Below, in pieces: positions 34,038 to 42,426 of a stretch of 64,000 nucleotides of DNA (position 1 is the first letter of the stretch; each line of letters begins with the position of its first letter). The notes beneath the pieces are model-generated. The model did not search any database. It was given only the letters and a program-made list of their open reading frames with translations, and was not told where the DNA came from. The stretch is from Chloroflexaceae bacterium (GTDB lineage Bacteria > Chloroflexota > Chloroflexia > Chloroflexales > Chloroflexaceae): positions 62,001-126,000 of the forward strand of contig JANQID010000052.1 in assembly GCA_028282325.1 (NCBI GenBank). Direction: 5' to 3'. A program made the position numbers and the translations under genes.

Positions 34038-35576
34038 ATGGCTGATATCCTTTCAATGCTCGTGAACTCCCAGCATGATCGATTCGATGATATTGCCGAG
34101 TCGTGGCTTGCGATGGGAGCTACGTCATTCAGTATCTGGGAAAATAATCAGATGTTGGCGCATTGGCCCCAACATCATCAGATTCAACCTGGTGAGCTAG
34201 TTGCCCCCATTGTCGCTGGCGATGCAATCCTCGGCGAACTGCATGTGACGGGTCTGGCAGATCCGGCTTCGGTTATGCGACTCAAAGCCGAAGCGGGTAT
34301 AATTTCATATGTGAGCCAGTTAGAATATGATCTGGATATGATGACGTCCGAGTTAGTTCAGCATCAAGATCAACTACTGGCTATCTATAAGCTTACTCGC
34401 TCGATGCATAGCCAGATGACTATCGATGCTATGCTGAACTTCTCCTTACTTGAGGCGCTTCGTATGATCGGAGCGCAGAGCGGGTTTGCCGCGATTGTGC
34501 CGACCAATCAGGAAGCGCTGCTGGTGCAATATCCTGAAGGTATTCTTGACGAGGCAGCGCTCTGGCGCTACTTCTGGCAAATGCATACTCGTGATCGAGA
34601 ATTTGTCTTGATTTCGATGCATGAGCAAGACAAACTGTTGCTTCCGCCAGGCGTTTCCAACGTTTTGTTTATCCCAATCAATATTCGGAATACAGTCGCA
34701 GCGGGAGTAGGATTCCTGAACAAGCCGGAGGAAGATTTCAGCGCCCCCGACATCAAATTAGCGCGTGCTATCGCATCACAGGTGAGTGCTCAAATCGAAA
34801 TGTTCCTCCTTTATCATGAAACATTTGAGCAGGCTAAGCTGCAATCTGAAATGGATCTCGCGCGTCGCGTCCAACTCAATCTATTGCCGCAGCATTTGCC
34901 AATGGTGACTGGTCTCGATCTCTATGCCACCACACGCCCGGCTTTCAAAGTGGGCGGAGATTTCTATGATGTCATCGCCAACGAGCAACGTCCGTTCTTC
35001 TTTTCGGTCGGCGATATCACAGGCAAAGGTCTCTCAGCGGCCCTGCTTATGACGATGGCTCTTTCGGCAATTCGTGCAAAAGCGAGCTTTATGCCCAACC
35101 CAACGCCTGAAACGATTATGCGGCAGTCAAATGAAGACCTGTACAATAACTTCACGCAGTTGGGGGTTTTCGCTACGGTGTTTATTGGTCAGTACCTTCC
35201 TGAACAACAGCAAATGGTTTTCGCGAATGCTGGTCATTCGCCTGTCATCTACAGGCCGTACAATACACACGCACGTTTACTCAAGGCTGCTAGTACGGCC
35301 ATTGGAATATTACCGGATATCTTCTGTACGAACGAGAATATTGTGTTTCGTCCTGGGGATATATTGGTGGTCGCAACAGATGGATTCAGCGAGGCGTGCA
35401 ACCAACAAGAAAGCATGTTCGGCTATGATCGGATGCTTGACCTCATCGATGAGAAAGCAGACCGGTCAGCACAAGAGATCGCAGAGGCGTTGTTTTCAGC
35501 TGTAGAGCAGTTTCGCGAGAACCACCCCCAGGAAGATGATCAGACATTGATTGTACTCAAAGGAGTGGCAGCGTGA
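34038..35576 (+). CDS. RsbU-like PP2C phosphatase with GAF-type sensor
   Basis: A 512-residue SpoIIE-type serine phosphatase. Residues about 125-265 form a GAF-like sensor (LLEALRMIGAQSGFAAIVP). A coiled linker (EQAKLQSEMDLARRVQLNLL) leads to the catalytic domain, near 290-510. Its metal-binding Asp motifs are FKVGGDFYDV, VGDITGKGLSAALLM, VVATDGFSEA and EDDQTLIVLKG. It should dephosphorylate the STAS proteins or domains. The next gene starts in the GTGA overlap at its stop, so the phosphatase and kinase are translationally coupled. The signal sensed by the GAF region is unknown. Confidence 0.9.
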   Translation: MADILSMLVNSQHDRFDDIAESWLAMGATSFSIWENNQMLAHWPQHHQIQPGELVAPIVAGDAILGELHVTGLADPASVMRLKAEAGIISYVSQLEYDLDMMTSELVQHQDQLLAIYKLTRSMHSQMTIDAMLNFSLLEALRMIGAQSGFAAIVPTNQEALLVQYPEGILDEAALWRYFWQMHTRDREFVLISMHEQDKLLLPPGVSNVLFIPINIRNTVAAGVGFLNKPEEDFSAPDIKLARAIASQVSAQIEMFLLYHETFEQAKLQSEMDLARRVQLNLLPQHLPMVTGLDLYATTRPAFKVGGDFYDVIANEQRPFFFSVGDITGKGLSAALLMTMALSAIRAKASFMPNPTPETIMRQSNEDLYNNFTQLGVFATVFIGQYLPEQQQMVFANAGHSPVIYRPYNTHARLLKAASTAIGILPDIFCTNENIVFRPGDILVVATDGFSEACNQQESMFGYDRMLDLIDEKADRSAQEIAEALFSAVEQFRENHPQEDDQTLIVLKGVAA

Positions 35577-36001
35577 AACAACGCCAATCGGACATCATAC
35601 GGCTAGAATTGCCGGCAACGTACACGTATTTACCGCTGTTGAGCGCATGTATTGCCGAAATGATCGAGCAAATTGACTCGGTCAACGATCGAAACGTTGT
35701 AGCATATAACATTCAGCTGTCAGCTCACGAAGTGTGCGCGAATATCGTCGATCACGCCTATGAACATCAGGATGGCAAGTTCTTCGAGGTCACGCTTACA
35801 TTGTCGTTTGAAGCACGCAGTCTGGTAATTGAGATGCACGATACGGGGGACGCATTTAATCTTGCCAGTGTACCGAAGCCTGATCTGGATGAAGTTCATG
35901 AGCATGGGTATGGGTTGTTTCTTGTTCACAGTTTGATGGATGAGGTTGTCTATCAATCACAACCGGATGGGAACCACTGGCGTCTGGTTAAGTATCTATA
36001 A
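35573..36001 (+). CDS. RsbW-like anti-sigma/serine kinase (HATPase_c_2)
   Basis: A 142-residue GHKL ATPase of the RsbW/SpoIIAB type. The N-box is HEVCANIVDHAYEHQ near 50-64, the G1 box DTGDAFNLAS near 88 and the G2 box EHGYGLFLVHSL near 108. It should phosphorylate STAS partners. The GTG start overlaps the phosphatase stop by 4 bp (GTGA). No sigma factor gene lies nearby, so the target is probably not a sigma factor. The fused STAS domains of the glycosyltransferase are the nearest candidates. Confidence 0.88.
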   Translation: MKQRQSDIIRLELPATYTYLPLLSACIAEMIEQIDSVNDRNVVAYNIQLSAHEVCANIVDHAYEHQDGKFFEVTLTLSFEARSLVIEMHDTGDAFNLASVPKPDLDEVHEHGYGLFLVHSLMDEVVYQSQPDGNHWRLVKYL

Positions 36002-36021
36002 GACACCAAGGATACACTATT

Positions 36022-36453
36022 ATGGCAACGATACTTATCGTCGATGACTATTCGCCTATTCAACGTTTGATGAGCTTTATTCTCCGGCAGGAGCATTACG
36101 AGGTCATAATTGCCTCAAACGGTCAGCAGGCGCTTGAAAAAATGTTTACAACGCCAGTAGATCTCATCATTACGGACTGGTGTATGCCAAATATGGATGG
36201 CTATACATTGTTGAAACATATACGAACTGACGGTCGATTGAGTCATATACCGATTATTATTCTGACAGCGAGCGGTGACGATCGTGACCGCCGGCGTGCA
36301 TGCGAAGCTGGCGCAAGTCATTTTCTTACCAAGCCGGTCGAGTCTGAGGAAATCCTGCATATTGTAAACCAGTTGTTGATACAACGCCATAATGATGTAA
36401 AAGAGGAAAGTGTCGTTCGTCAACCATCTCTTGCATATATGCCTGCCGCGTAA
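36022..36453 (+). CDS. CheY-like response regulator (single receiver domain)
   Basis: A 143-residue receiver domain with no output domain. The acidic pair is ILIVDDYSP near 7, the phospho-Asp is in LIITDWCMPNMDGY near 50, Thr is in IIILTASGDD near 78 and Lys is in HFLTKPVESE near 103. A short hydrophilic tail follows. No histidine kinase is encoded here. It closes the partner-switch operon, 20 bp after the kinase, and may pass a phosphorelay signal to the phosphatase or to polysaccharide enzymes. Its exact role is not visible. Confidence 0.88.
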   Translation: MATILIVDDYSPIQRLMSFILRQEHYEVIIASNGQQALEKMFTTPVDLIITDWCMPNMDGYTLLKHIRTDGRLSHIPIIILTASGDDRDRRRACEAGASHFLTKPVESEEILHIVNQLLIQRHNDVKEESVVRQPSLAYMPAA

Positions 36454-36602
36454 GAAGGAGGGCTGATTCCAGTCCAGAGATGACGCACGATCCTGGCATT
36501 TGTGATGTTTTGGAGTATCGCTGAGATAATCTGCAATATGTGCTGAGTGATACCTATCACAAAACCTTTCCCCACATATCACCATATTGTATACGAACAG
36601 AG

Positions 36603-36622
36603 GCCGCTGTATCATCAGCGGC
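36603..36622 (+). terminator. Possible terminator after the response regulator
   Basis: Arms GCCGCTG / CAGCGGC (7 bp, 6-nt loop) in the 300-bp gap before rfbF. The following sequence is not T-rich, so this is weak. I see nothing else in that gap. Confidence 0.4.
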
Positions 36623-36753
36623 ACTATGTTTGCCCCGAAGCATATATAACTGAATATCTATTTCCAATGAAGCTGAATTTGTCTGTTGATTACTGCCTAT
36701 TCTTGGGCGTTCCGTGTGTTGCCTGACGAATATTGAAAGGACAAGAAAGTGGT

Positions 36754-37536
36754 ATGAAAGCTGTTATTCTCGCAGGAGGGCATGGTACGCGGATCAGTGA
36801 AGAGAGCAACATTCGTCCGAAGCCGATGGTAGAGATTGGCGGCAAACCCATTCTCTGGCATATCATGAAGATTTACTCGGCGCATGGAATTAATGATTTC
36901 GTCGTTTGCTGCGGCTACAAAGCCTATGTTATCAAGGAATATTTCTCGAATTATTTCTTGCATACCGCTGATGTGACCTTCGATATGCGTTATAACTCTA
37001 TGCAAGTTCATCATGCTAGCACAGATCCCTGGAAGGTGACTCTAGTTGATACAGGCGAGAATACGATGACGGGCGGTCGCCTGAAGCGAGTCAAGGAATA
37101 CCTCAGTAACGAGACGTTCTGTATGACCTATGGCGATGGCGTTAGCGATGTGGATATTACTCGGCAGCTTGAATATCATCGCGAGCAGGGAGTCTTGGCA
37201 ACTTTAACCGCTGTTCAGCCGCCAGGGCGTTTTGGCGCATTTGTGTTGGGTGAGGATCAGGCTCGTATCTCTTCCTTCAAAGAAAAGCCTCAGGGAGACG
37301 GCGAAGGCGCCTGGATCAATGGCGGTTTCTTTGTTCTTGAACCTCAAGTGCTTGATTATATCGAAGGCGATACTACGGTGTGGGAGCGTGAGCCATTAGA
37401 GCAACTCGCACACAATGACCAACTCACGGCATATCGGCACACCGGATTCTGGCAACCAATGGATACCCTACGCGACAAGAATTTTCTGGAGGGATTGTGG
37501 CAGCAAGGCAATCCTCCCTGGAAGGTTTGGGAATAG
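36754..37536 (+). CDS. rfbF: Glucose-1-phosphate cytidylyltransferase
   Basis: A 260-residue nucleotidyltransferase that makes CDP-glucose from CTP and glucose-1-phosphate. [19 protein letters not shown] is the nucleotide loop. [20 protein letters not shown] near 21-40 and [11 protein letters not shown] near 126 (metal Asp) are typical of RfbF, as is [17 protein letters not shown]. The expected next enzyme, CDP-glucose 4,6-dehydratase (RfbG), may be the SDR at 37619 or may lie elsewhere. The ATG at 36754 fits the conserved N-terminus; GAAAGGACA is a moderate ribosome site. Confidence 0.9.
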   Translation: MKAVILAGGHGTRISEESNIRPKPMVEIGGKPILWHIMKIYSAHGINDFVVCCGYKAYVIKEYFSNYFLHTADVTFDMRYNSMQVHHASTDPWKVTLVDTGENTMTGGRLKRVKEYLSNETFCMTYGDGVSDVDITRQLEYHREQGVLATLTAVQPPGRFGAFVLGEDQARISSFKEKPQGDGEGAWINGGFFVLEPQVLDYIEGDTTVWEREPLEQLAHNDQLTAYRHTGFWQPMDTLRDKNFLEGLWQQGNPPWKVWE

Positions 37537-37618
37537 AATCACGCTTATGCTGTGTGGTACGTTTCTGAGGCCAAATTCTATGCTTTGGCGAGCAGCATAC
37601 CATTAAGGAATAGCTTAT

Positions 37619-38650
37619 ATGAACGTGTTACTCACTGGAAGCGGCGGCTATATTGGAACTGTTACCGCGTCTGCGTTGATGAGTCAGGGATTTGATGTAA
37701 CCGGTGTTGACACCGGTTACTATGCTAGCGGCTGGTTGTATCACGGAGTCATACAGGCGCCGCGGTGGATCGTCAAGGACATTCGCCAGATTACCGTCGA
37801 GGATCTGGCTGGATACGACGCCGTCGTCCATATGGCTGAGTTGTCGAACGATCCGCTGGGCCAGCTCAACCCGGAAGTTACCTATATCATCAACCATCAA
37901 GGCAGCGTTGCGCTGGCGAAGAAGGCTCGGCAGGCGGGCGTTTCTCGCTTCGTTTATATGTCATCGTGCAGTGTCTACGGCGTCGGCTCCGACGATTTCA
38001 AGACGGAGGAGTCCGAGACAAATCCTCAGACCGCCTACGCCAAGAGCAAGGTTATGGTTGAGCGCGATGTCTCGCAAATGGCGAATGATGAATTTTCGCC
38101 CACGTTCTTACGCAATGCAACGGCGTTTGGCGCTTCCCCGCGGATGCGTTTCGACGTGGTTTTGAATAACTTGTCGGGTCTAGCCTGGACGACGGGTGAG
38201 ATTCGTATGACCAGCGACGGAACGCCGTGGCGACCGCTGGTGCACATTCTCGATATTTCGCAGGCGATCGGCAGCGTATTGAAGGCGCCGCGTGAAATCG
38301 TGCATAATCAGATATTCAATACTGGCGACTCCCAGCAGAATTACCGCGTGCGCGAGATCGCCGAAATTGTCGCCGAGACGTTTCCGGGCTGTGAGTTGAG
38401 CTTTGGTGCAAGCGATAAAGATAATCGCAGTTATCGCGTCTCGTTTGAGAAAATCAACACGCAGTTGCCCGGTTTCAAGTGCCGCTATGATGCGGCAAAA
38501 GGAGCGGAGCAACTCCGTGAGGTATTCGAAGGCATTGGCATGACGCGCGAGATCTTCGGGGCACCTCCGTATACTCGCTTGAAGATGCTCCAGCTATTGA
38601 TTAACACCGGACAAGTCGATAATCAGCTCTTCTGGAGGGATCTGCCATGA
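37619..38650 (+). CDS. NAD-dependent epimerase/dehydratase (extended SDR) for nucleotide sugars
   Basis: A 343-residue extended SDR. NAD binding is by NVLLTGSGGYIGTVTASAL at the N-terminus. The active-site strings are VYMSSCSVYG near 120 and AYAKSKV near 139 (YxxxK). VHILDISQAIGSVL near 210 is a typical substrate-domain region. It lies between the CDP-glucose synthase and RfbC, so it probably acts on a nucleotide sugar, either as the 4,6-dehydratase step or as a later reductase or epimerase. Its stop overlaps the rfbC start (ATGA), so the two are translationally coupled. Confidence 0.85.
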   Translation: MNVLLTGSGGYIGTVTASALMSQGFDVTGVDTGYYASGWLYHGVIQAPRWIVKDIRQITVEDLAGYDAVVHMAELSNDPLGQLNPEVTYIINHQGSVALAKKARQAGVSRFVYMSSCSVYGVGSDDFKTEESETNPQTAYAKSKVMVERDVSQMANDEFSPTFLRNATAFGASPRMRFDVVLNNLSGLAWTTGEIRMTSDGTPWRPLVHILDISQAIGSVLKAPREIVHNQIFNTGDSQQNYRVREIAEIVAETFPGCELSFGASDKDNRSYRVSFEKINTQLPGFKCRYDAAKGAEQLREVFEGIGMTREIFGAPPYTRLKMLQLLINTGQVDNQLFWRDLP

Positions 38651-39177
38651 TTTTTACCGAAACAGCCTTGCACGGTGCGTACATTATTGATCCGGAAAAG
38701 CGCGCGGATCCGCGCGGATTTTTTGCCCGCGCCTGGTGCCAGCGTGAATTTGAAGAGCATAATCTGGTTCCGCGTATTGTGCAAGTCAACCTTTCCTACA
38801 ATAAAACCGAGGGGACGCTGCGCGGAATGCACTATCAGCGCGCGCCATATGCGGAAACAAAGCTGATCCGCTGCACTCGCGGCGCAATCTATGATGTTAT
38901 CATTGATTTGCGCCCCGAATCACCTACCTACAAGCAGTGGATCGGCGTTGAGTTGACTGCTGACAATTATCGGATGCTCTTTGTTCCAGAAGGCTTCGCG
39001 CACGGCTTCCAGACCTTGGAAGACAGCACGGATGTAACGTATCAGGTTTCAGAGTTCTACACTCCTGGCGTCGAAGGCGGCGTGCGTTACAATGATCCGC
39101 TGTTTTCTATTCAGTGGCCATTGGAAGTCACTGTCATCAGCGACAAAGATCGCTCGTGGCCGGATTATGAGGTATAG
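38647..39177 (+). CDS. rfbC: dTDP-4-dehydrorhamnose 3,5-epimerase family protein
   Basis: A 176-residue cupin-fold sugar epimerase. FTETALHGAYIIDPEKRADP at the N-terminus, RGFFARAWCQREFEEHNLV near 21-39, LRGMHYQRAPYAETKLIRC near 59-77 (active-site His) and MLFVPEGFAHGFQTLED near 111 are all family features. It overlaps the SDR gene by 4 bp. Because it sits behind a CDP-glucose synthase it may epimerise a CDP-sugar rather than dTDP-4-keto-6-deoxyglucose. The dTDP route is still possible because rfbB is at 52184. Confidence 0.9.
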   Translation: MIFTETALHGAYIIDPEKRADPRGFFARAWCQREFEEHNLVPRIVQVNLSYNKTEGTLRGMHYQRAPYAETKLIRCTRGAIYDVIIDLRPESPTYKQWIGVELTADNYRMLFVPEGFAHGFQTLEDSTDVTYQVSEFYTPGVEGGVRYNDPLFSIQWPLEVTVISDKDRSWPDYEV

Positions 39178-39248
39178 GGCGATGTTGCATAATATCAACG
39201 CTTGTCCTCGTCATTTACATACGGACATTGCACAGAGGAGCATAATCA

Positions 39249-40565
39249 ATGATCATTGTTGACAATGCTTTGGAGCAATGCGAGGCTGAAGGTAAGCCAA
39301 TTCGCGTGGGAATGATTGGCGCCGGCTTTATGGCTCGTGGTACAGCGCTCCAGATTATCAAATATACCAAAGGAATGCGTCTGGTTGCCATCGCCAACCG
39401 TACGCTTGAACGCGCGCGCCAGGCTTATGTCGAATCTGGCGTTGAAGCTACTGACGTTCGTGTCGTTGAAAGCCAGGCGGCGCTTGAACAGGCTATCGCC
39501 GACGGCGCTCCAGTGATCACCGATGATGCCCTGATGATCTGCCGCGCCGAAGGCATCGATGTCATCCTCGAAATTACCGGTGCGGTTGAGTTTGGCGCTC
39601 ATGTCGCAATGACAGCGATTGAGCATGGGAAGCACATCGTGACGATGAACGCCGAGTTGGATGGCACCATCGGCGCGATCCTCAGAACCTATGCGGAGAA
39701 AGCCGGGGTGATCCTCTCGGTGTCTGATGGCGATCAGCCCGGCGTGACGATGAACCTTTATCGCTTTGTCAAAGGTCTCGGCGTACGTCCGGTGCTCTGC
39801 GGCAATATCAAAGGGCTGCATGATCCCTACCGCAATCCGACGACGCAAGAGGGATTCGCTAAAAAGTGGGGCCAGAATCCGTATATGGTCACATCGTTTG
39901 CCGACGGTACGAAGATATCGTTCGAGCAGGCGATTGTCGCCAATGCCACCGGTATGCGCGTCGCACAGCGCGGGATGTTCGGCCCGACTGTGCCGTCTGG
40001 CACCCACTTGCAGGAAGTGACCAACAGCCTGTATCCGCTAGAGGCGCTCCTCGAAGGTTCGGGGGTCGTCGATTACGTTGTCGGCGCGATACCGGCTCCG
40101 GGGGTATTTGTGCTCGGTACGCATGACCATCCGACTATGCAGCATTATTTGAATCTGTACAAGCTGGGGCAGGGGCCGCTCTATCTGTTCTACACCCCTT
40201 ACCATCTGTGTCACTTTGAAGTTCCGAATACTGTCGCTCGCGTCGCATTGCTTGGCGACGCGGCATTGCGACCATTGGGCGCGCCGACTGTCGATGTCGT
40301 AGCCGCTGCCAAGATCGATCTCAAGGCTGGGCAAATGCTCGATGGTCTGGGCGGGTATTGTACGTACGGCCTGGCAGAGAACAGCGATGTGGCATCGGCG
40401 GAGAACTTGCTGCCGATCGGTTTGGCCGAAGATTGCCGATTGAAACGCGATGTCGCGAAGGATCAGGTTATTACGTATGACGATATTGAGATGCCTGCCG
40501 GGCGTTTGAGCGATCGCCTGCGCAAAGAGCAAGATGCCTATTTCGCGAAAACGCTGGCGGTGTAG
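39249..40565 (+). CDS. NAD(P)-dependent oxidoreductase with C-terminal SAF domain
   Basis: A 438-residue protein. Residues 1-150 have a homoserine-dehydrogenase-type NAD-binding domain (IRVGMIGAGFMARGTALQII; VILEITGAVEFGAH). The middle carries SVSDGDQPGVTMNLYRFVKG near 155-175 and GNIKGLHDPYRNPTTQEGFA near 183. The C-terminus near 350-420 is a SAF domain of the sialic-acid-synthase/antifreeze type (AAAKIDLKAGQMLDGLGGY). Its place at the end of the rfb cassette suggests it oxidises or rearranges a nucleotide-sugar intermediate. No reaction can be named. The ATG follows AGAGGAG. Confidence 0.8.
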   Translation: MIIVDNALEQCEAEGKPIRVGMIGAGFMARGTALQIIKYTKGMRLVAIANRTLERARQAYVESGVEATDVRVVESQAALEQAIADGAPVITDDALMICRAEGIDVILEITGAVEFGAHVAMTAIEHGKHIVTMNAELDGTIGAILRTYAEKAGVILSVSDGDQPGVTMNLYRFVKGLGVRPVLCGNIKGLHDPYRNPTTQEGFAKKWGQNPYMVTSFADGTKISFEQAIVANATGMRVAQRGMFGPTVPSGTHLQEVTNSLYPLEALLEGSGVVDYVVGAIPAPGVFVLGTHDHPTMQHYLNLYKLGQGPLYLFYTPYHLCHFEVPNTVARVALLGDAALRPLGAPTVDVVAAAKIDLKAGQMLDGLGGYCTYGLAENSDVASAENLLPIGLAEDCRLKRDVAKDQVITYDDIEMPAGRLSDRLRKEQDAYFAKTLAV

Positions 40566-40611
40566 TAGTGCAATAGGTACATCAACCGCCAGGGTCATGT
40601 GATTTTCAGAT

Positions 40612-40670
40612 CTGATGGGTTGGAGCAAGCGGAGAATCCGTTTACCCCAACCCATCAGGTTTTTGTTTTT
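40612..40670 (+). terminator. Intrinsic terminator after the nucleotide-sugar cassette
   Basis: Arms CTGATGGGTTGG / CCAACCCATCAG (12 bp) around a 23-nt loop, followed by GTTTTTGTTTTT, 46 bp after the SAF-domain gene. Confidence 0.85.
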
Positions 40671-40781
40671 GGCGATGCGGTGCTGACGCGCAGCAGCGGT
40701 ATAGCTCACCTTTCGATAGTGCTTGAGGGGGTATTTTTTCCAGGTCTGATTTGCGGCAACTGGCGCATTTTCCCGCCACGA

Positions 40782-40920
40782 TACCAAACAATACTGGAGA
40801 CACCGCAAGCGGTCATTCTGAGCGCAGCGAAGAATCTCGGATTCCAAGGCCATCGAGACCCTTCCTCTTCGCTTCGCTCAGGATCAGGGTGACATGCAGC
40901 ATACTCATCATCGTTTGGTA
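40782..40920 (+). repeat. MITE-like element copy E (139 bp)
   Basis: TACCAAACAATACTGGAG to ATCATCGTTTGGTA. First of three copies in the 1-kb gap 40566-41577. Confidence 0.85.
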
Positions 40921-41121
40921 GATTGATCAGCGAAGGTGCTAAAACAACTAGGGTGCGCCACCAATTTCGGGCTACGTTCAACCGTAGCTACCAAACGAAT
41001 TTGGATCTACCGCATGCGGTCATTCTGAGCGGAGCGACGAATCCCGGCTGTCAGGGAAGCCGAGACCCTTCGCTCCGCTCAGGGTCAGGGTGACATGCAG
41101 CATACGCATCATCGTTTGGTA
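40921..41121 (+). repeat. 201-bp tandem duplication, first unit (contains MITE-like copy F, 40989-41121)
   Basis: The segment starting GATTGATCAGCGAAGGTGCT and running through a copy of the element (TACCAAACGAATTTGG, 133 bp) repeats at an offset of 201 bp, starting again at 41122. Copy F belongs to the shorter AATTTGGATCTACCG subtype. Confidence 0.8.
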
Positions 41122-41315
41122 GATTGATCAACGAAGGTGCTAAAACAACTAGGGTGCGCCACCAATCTCGGGCTACGTACAACCGTAGCTACCAAACGAA
41201 TTTGGATCTACCGCATGCGGTCATTCTGAGCGCAGCGAAGAATCCCGGCTGTCAGGGAAGCCGAGACCCTTCGCTCCGCTCAGGGTGGCATGCGGCCTGT
41301 TCATTATGTTTGGCA
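41122..41315 (+). repeat. 201-bp tandem duplication, second unit (contains MITE-like copy G, 41190-41315)
   Basis: GATTGATCAACGAAGGTGCT, then the same spacer and a 126-bp element ending ATGTTTGGCA. The two units differ by few substitutions in the spacer, but their elements end differently. Confidence 0.8.
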
Positions 41316-41452
41316 GCATCTGATCATTTGTTCTATTCCTGACTGGAACGCCATAGAAAAATGCTGAAACTATCTCTGGACTATCGAAAGGTGAAGTATA
41401 ATTGGCCGTAACGGCCTGCTGCTGCCATTGCGTGAAGAAGATGGCGCATATG

Positions 41453-41518
41453 AGACCTGTCAGGTGGGCGCAACGGCGTACAGCTTCAACAGGCGCAATA
41501 CCAGCGCCTGACAGGTCT
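41453..41518. repeat. ACCTG-type inverted repeat with long loop, copy 2
   Basis: Arms AGACCTGTCAGG / CCTGACAGGTCT (12 bp) around a 42-nt loop, upstream of the SDR gene at 41578. Same half-site as 11013. Confidence 0.6.
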
Positions 41519-41577
41519 TTGCCAGGGCGCCCCAATGCTTTGGTAGCTTCAGCATAAGCATTGGAGGTCAGATAGCA

Positions 41578-42414
41578 ATGCAAAACCGAGTCATACTCAT
41601 CACCGGCGCTAATCGGGGGATTGGCAAGGAGACAACCAGAGGGCTGGCGCGGATGGGAGCGACGATTTGTATAGCTTGTCGCAATCTGCTTCAGGCCGAA
41701 GCCGTCTGCGATGAGATCAAAGCGGAGAGCGGCAATTCCCACATCAATGTGATGCATCTAGATCTGGCTTCGCTTGCGTCGATTCGTACTTTTGTCGAGC
41801 AGTTTGCAAGCGCATACAATCAGCTGAACGTGTTGATCAACAATGCGGGTAGTTTCAGTATGCAGCGTGAAGAGACGGCGGATGGTCTTGAACGCACTAT
41901 TGGCACGAACTATCTGGGTCCGTTTTTGCTCACGCATCTGTTATTGCCGGTTATACAAACGCCGGGCGCGCGGATTATCAATGTTGCGTCCGATGCAGCG
42001 TTCTATGGCAAGCTCGATCTTGATGATTTGCATATGACCAGGCGTTACGAAGGTTTTCGCGCCTATGCGGCATCGAAGCAGGCGATCGTGTTGTTTACCC
42101 GCGAACTGGCAGAGCGGCTACGCTCCGATGGCATTACAGTCAACGCGGTGCATCCCGGCCATGTCGCAACGGACATCTGGCCGAACAATACCTGGTATCT
42201 CGCACTGATCAGCGCCATCGTCAAGCGGTTTATGATTTCGGCGGAGGCTGGCGCTCAGACGAGCATCTATCTGGCGACTGCCGAGGCGGTGAGCAATGTC
42301 ACCGGAGCCTATTTTGTGAAACAGAAGCCGCGTGAAGTTCCCGCAATTTGCAGAGATCCACGGATGCAGCGTGCATTGTGGCAGCTCAGCGAGCAGTTGA
42401 CCGGAGTGGGATAA
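41578..42414 (+). CDS. Short-chain dehydrogenase/reductase (retinol-dehydrogenase-like)
   Basis: A 278-residue classical SDR. VILITGANRGIGKETTRGLA holds the NAD(P) motif TGxxxGIG; VLINNAGSFS near 85 is NNAG; INVASDAAF near 138 holds the catalytic Ser; YAASKQAIVLFTRELAERL near 162 holds YxxxK. VNAVHPGHVATDIW follows. Substrate unknown; many relatives reduce retinal-like or lipid ketones. The ATG follows GGAGGTC. It stands alone between a repeat-rich gap and a convergent gene whose stop lies 12 bp away. Confidence 0.88.
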   Translation: MQNRVILITGANRGIGKETTRGLARMGATICIACRNLLQAEAVCDEIKAESGNSHINVMHLDLASLASIRTFVEQFASAYNQLNVLINNAGSFSMQREETADGLERTIGTNYLGPFLLTHLLLPVIQTPGARIINVASDAAFYGKLDLDDLHMTRRYEGFRAYAASKQAIVLFTRELAERLRSDGITVNAVHPGHVATDIWPNNTWYLALISAIVKRFMISAEAGAQTSIYLATAEAVSNVTGAYFVKQKPREVPAICRDPRMQRALWQLSEQLTGVG

Positions 42415-42426
42415 TGGACGGCGATC

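Noticed and set aside
40782-41315. Array-like repeats, considered as a CRISPR
   Set aside because: Units are 126-139 bp with inverted ends and irregular spacing; there are no short direct repeats with unique spacers and no cas genes.
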